From: Verrucomicrobiota bacterium
Lineage (GTDB): Bacteria; Verrucomicrobiota; Verrucomicrobiia; Limisphaerales; JAHDYP01
Reading direction: 5' to 3'
Assembly: GCA_023383055.1 (NCBI GenBank)
Contig: JAHDYP010000038.1
Location: 1-44,379, forward strand
DNA: 44,379 nt
Shown: in pieces, positions 43,829-44,379 of the stretch
How the letters are laid out: every line of letters starts with the position of its first letter
How positions within the stretch are numbered: position 1 is the first letter of the stretch
Translations under genes and position numbers: made by a program
The notes under the pieces: generated by a model
Told to the model about the DNA's origin: nothing
Databases searched by the model: none
What the model saw: the letters and a program-made list of their open reading frames with translations, nothing else

Positions 43829-44324
43829 TCACCGGCCTGAGTCAGAAACCGTTTGGCGAAGGGCGTCGAGTTTCCGTTCAAGTGAGGCCAATTTCTCGAT
43901 AAGTTGCTCCATGTCGGGGGTTTCTTGCTGGCGGCTCCCCAGCAAAGCCGATGCGACTGATCCGCTCAGCAATCCGAACAAGCCCACGCCGCAGAACATC
44001 AGCAGGATGCCAACGACGTGTCCTTCGCTCGACACAGGGTACCTGTCGCCATAACCAACCGTGGTAATGGTGGCCACGCTCCACCAGAGGGCATCTTCAG
44101 CGGTGCGAATATTGCCGTCTGCACCCTGATCCGCAATAAGAACTGCCACGGAGGCAAAAACAATCAGCAGGAAGGAAATCAGAGCACCAGACACGACTCC
44201 ACCGCTTAGCTTGTTCTGAAACATCAACAGCGCAATCTTGTGAACTGAGCGAACGCCCCTCAAGAGCCGAATGATTCGCAGCACGCGGATTAGGCGTCCC
44301 CACCGTAGTACCTCCACGTTGGGA
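43829..44324 (-). pseudogene. Voltage-gated K+ channel, 5' end lost at the insertion-sequence boundary
   Basis: What remains starts inside the voltage sensor: 'RWGRLIRVLRIIRLLRGVRS' is an Arg-ladder S4 helix. S5 ('GGVVSGALISFLLIVFASVA'), the pore with the selectivity filter 'TITTVGYGDRYP', S6 ('GILLMFCGVGLFGLLSGSVA') and a short C-terminal coiled coil ('PDMEQLIEKLASLERKLDAL') follow. S1-S3 and the true start are missing. An in-frame TGA lies just upstream, at the point where a probable IS end begins (44325). A GTG at 44317 could start a 162-aa protein, but a functional channel is unlikely. Confidence 0.8.
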
Positions 44325-44379
44325 TGTCACCGGTCGATTCAAACTGACCCACCCAGGGTCACTTCAAACTGACCCACCC
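44325..44379. mobile_element. Probable insertion-sequence end (IS21-like) running off the window
   Basis: From 44325 the sequence begins TGTCACCGGTCG and then has two copies of TTCAAACTGACCCACCC (44338-44354 and 44363-44379), 25 bases apart. Terminal TG and repeated subterminal motifs near the end are typical of IS21-family elements (multiple transposase-binding sites). It interrupts the channel gene. No transposase is visible in the window, so the family is an inference. Confidence 0.55.
44338..44379. repeat. Tandem direct repeat of a 17-base motif
   Basis: The 17-base motif TTCAAACTGACCCACCC occurs twice without mismatch with a 25-base period, separated by AGGGTCAC. It is cut by the end of the window, so more copies may follow. 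Confidence 0.85.

Noticed and set aside
1..44379. CRISPR array or rRNA genes
   Set aside because: No regularly spaced repeats of 24-40 bases with unique spacers were seen, and no rRNA-like sequence.

Overview
The window is about 44.4 kb of GC-rich bacterial chromosome. The best guess for the host is a member of the Verrucomicrobiota (PVC group). The clues are a PEP-CTERM secreted protein with the C-terminal Val-Pro-Glu-Pro-Ser / helix / Arg cluster, Tat-exported Gfo/Idh/MocA and aldo/keto reductase proteins, ThuA-like proteins, a large secreted protein ending in an 'S-x-x-FYRL' C-terminal domain, a PUR-family nucleic-acid-binding protein, a GTG-started FtsK, and weak or absent Shine-Dalgarno sequences. 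This assignment is an inference; no rRNA or ribosomal protein marker is present.

Layout. 1-5.3 kb: the 5' part of a DUF2868 membrane protein running off the left edge, a secreted TIM-barrel-like protein overlapping a ThuA-like protein, a membrane-anchored rhodanese, and a Hanks-type Ser/Thr kinase. 5.3-9.6 kb: a structured non-coding stretch, a 1007-aa secreted protein with a clear terminator, tRNA-Asp(GTC) with a candidate promoter and structured leader, and a small lipoprotein. 9.6-18.1 kb: an unbroken minus-strand run that may be one long transcription unit. In transcription order it holds an ECF sigma factor, a small partner protein, a PflX-like radical SAM protein, a small unknown protein, a Ycf46-like AAA+ ATPase, a DUF1257 protein, a DUF2997 protein, a signal-peptidase-I-like membrane protein, a TPR protein, a PilT-like ATPase and a membrane TPR protein. 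Three junctions are 4-base ATGA overlaps. This is the most interesting uncharacterised group in the window.

18.3-27 kb: housekeeping and envelope genes: a PUR-domain protein, a DUF4149 membrane protein, a YihY/BrkB membrane protein, FtsK, a three-gene membrane / zinc-ribbon / coiled-coil cluster, and a Tat-exported oxidoreductase. 27-34.9 kb: a tripartite RND efflux pair (inner-membrane transporter and adaptor, ATGA-coupled), a Tat-exported aldo/keto reductase, a PEP-CTERM protein and a TPR-sulfotransferase. 35-41.4 kb: a 1436-aa superfamily 1 helicase with a DUF4011-like N-terminus and a Vsr/MTES-like nuclease-fold C-terminus. A DUF4236/GYF membrane protein follows 2 bases later, then a pRiA4b ORF-3-like protein. 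This could be a defence-related module.

41.4 kb to the end: tRNA-Arg(CCT) with its own promoter, immediately followed by a tyrosine integrase, a restriction-type (HsdR N-terminal) protein and a voltage-gated K+ channel gene cut off by what looks like an insertion-sequence end with repeated subterminal motifs. This is the start of a genomic island integrated at the tRNA gene, with visibly lower GC. The other end of the island lies outside the window.
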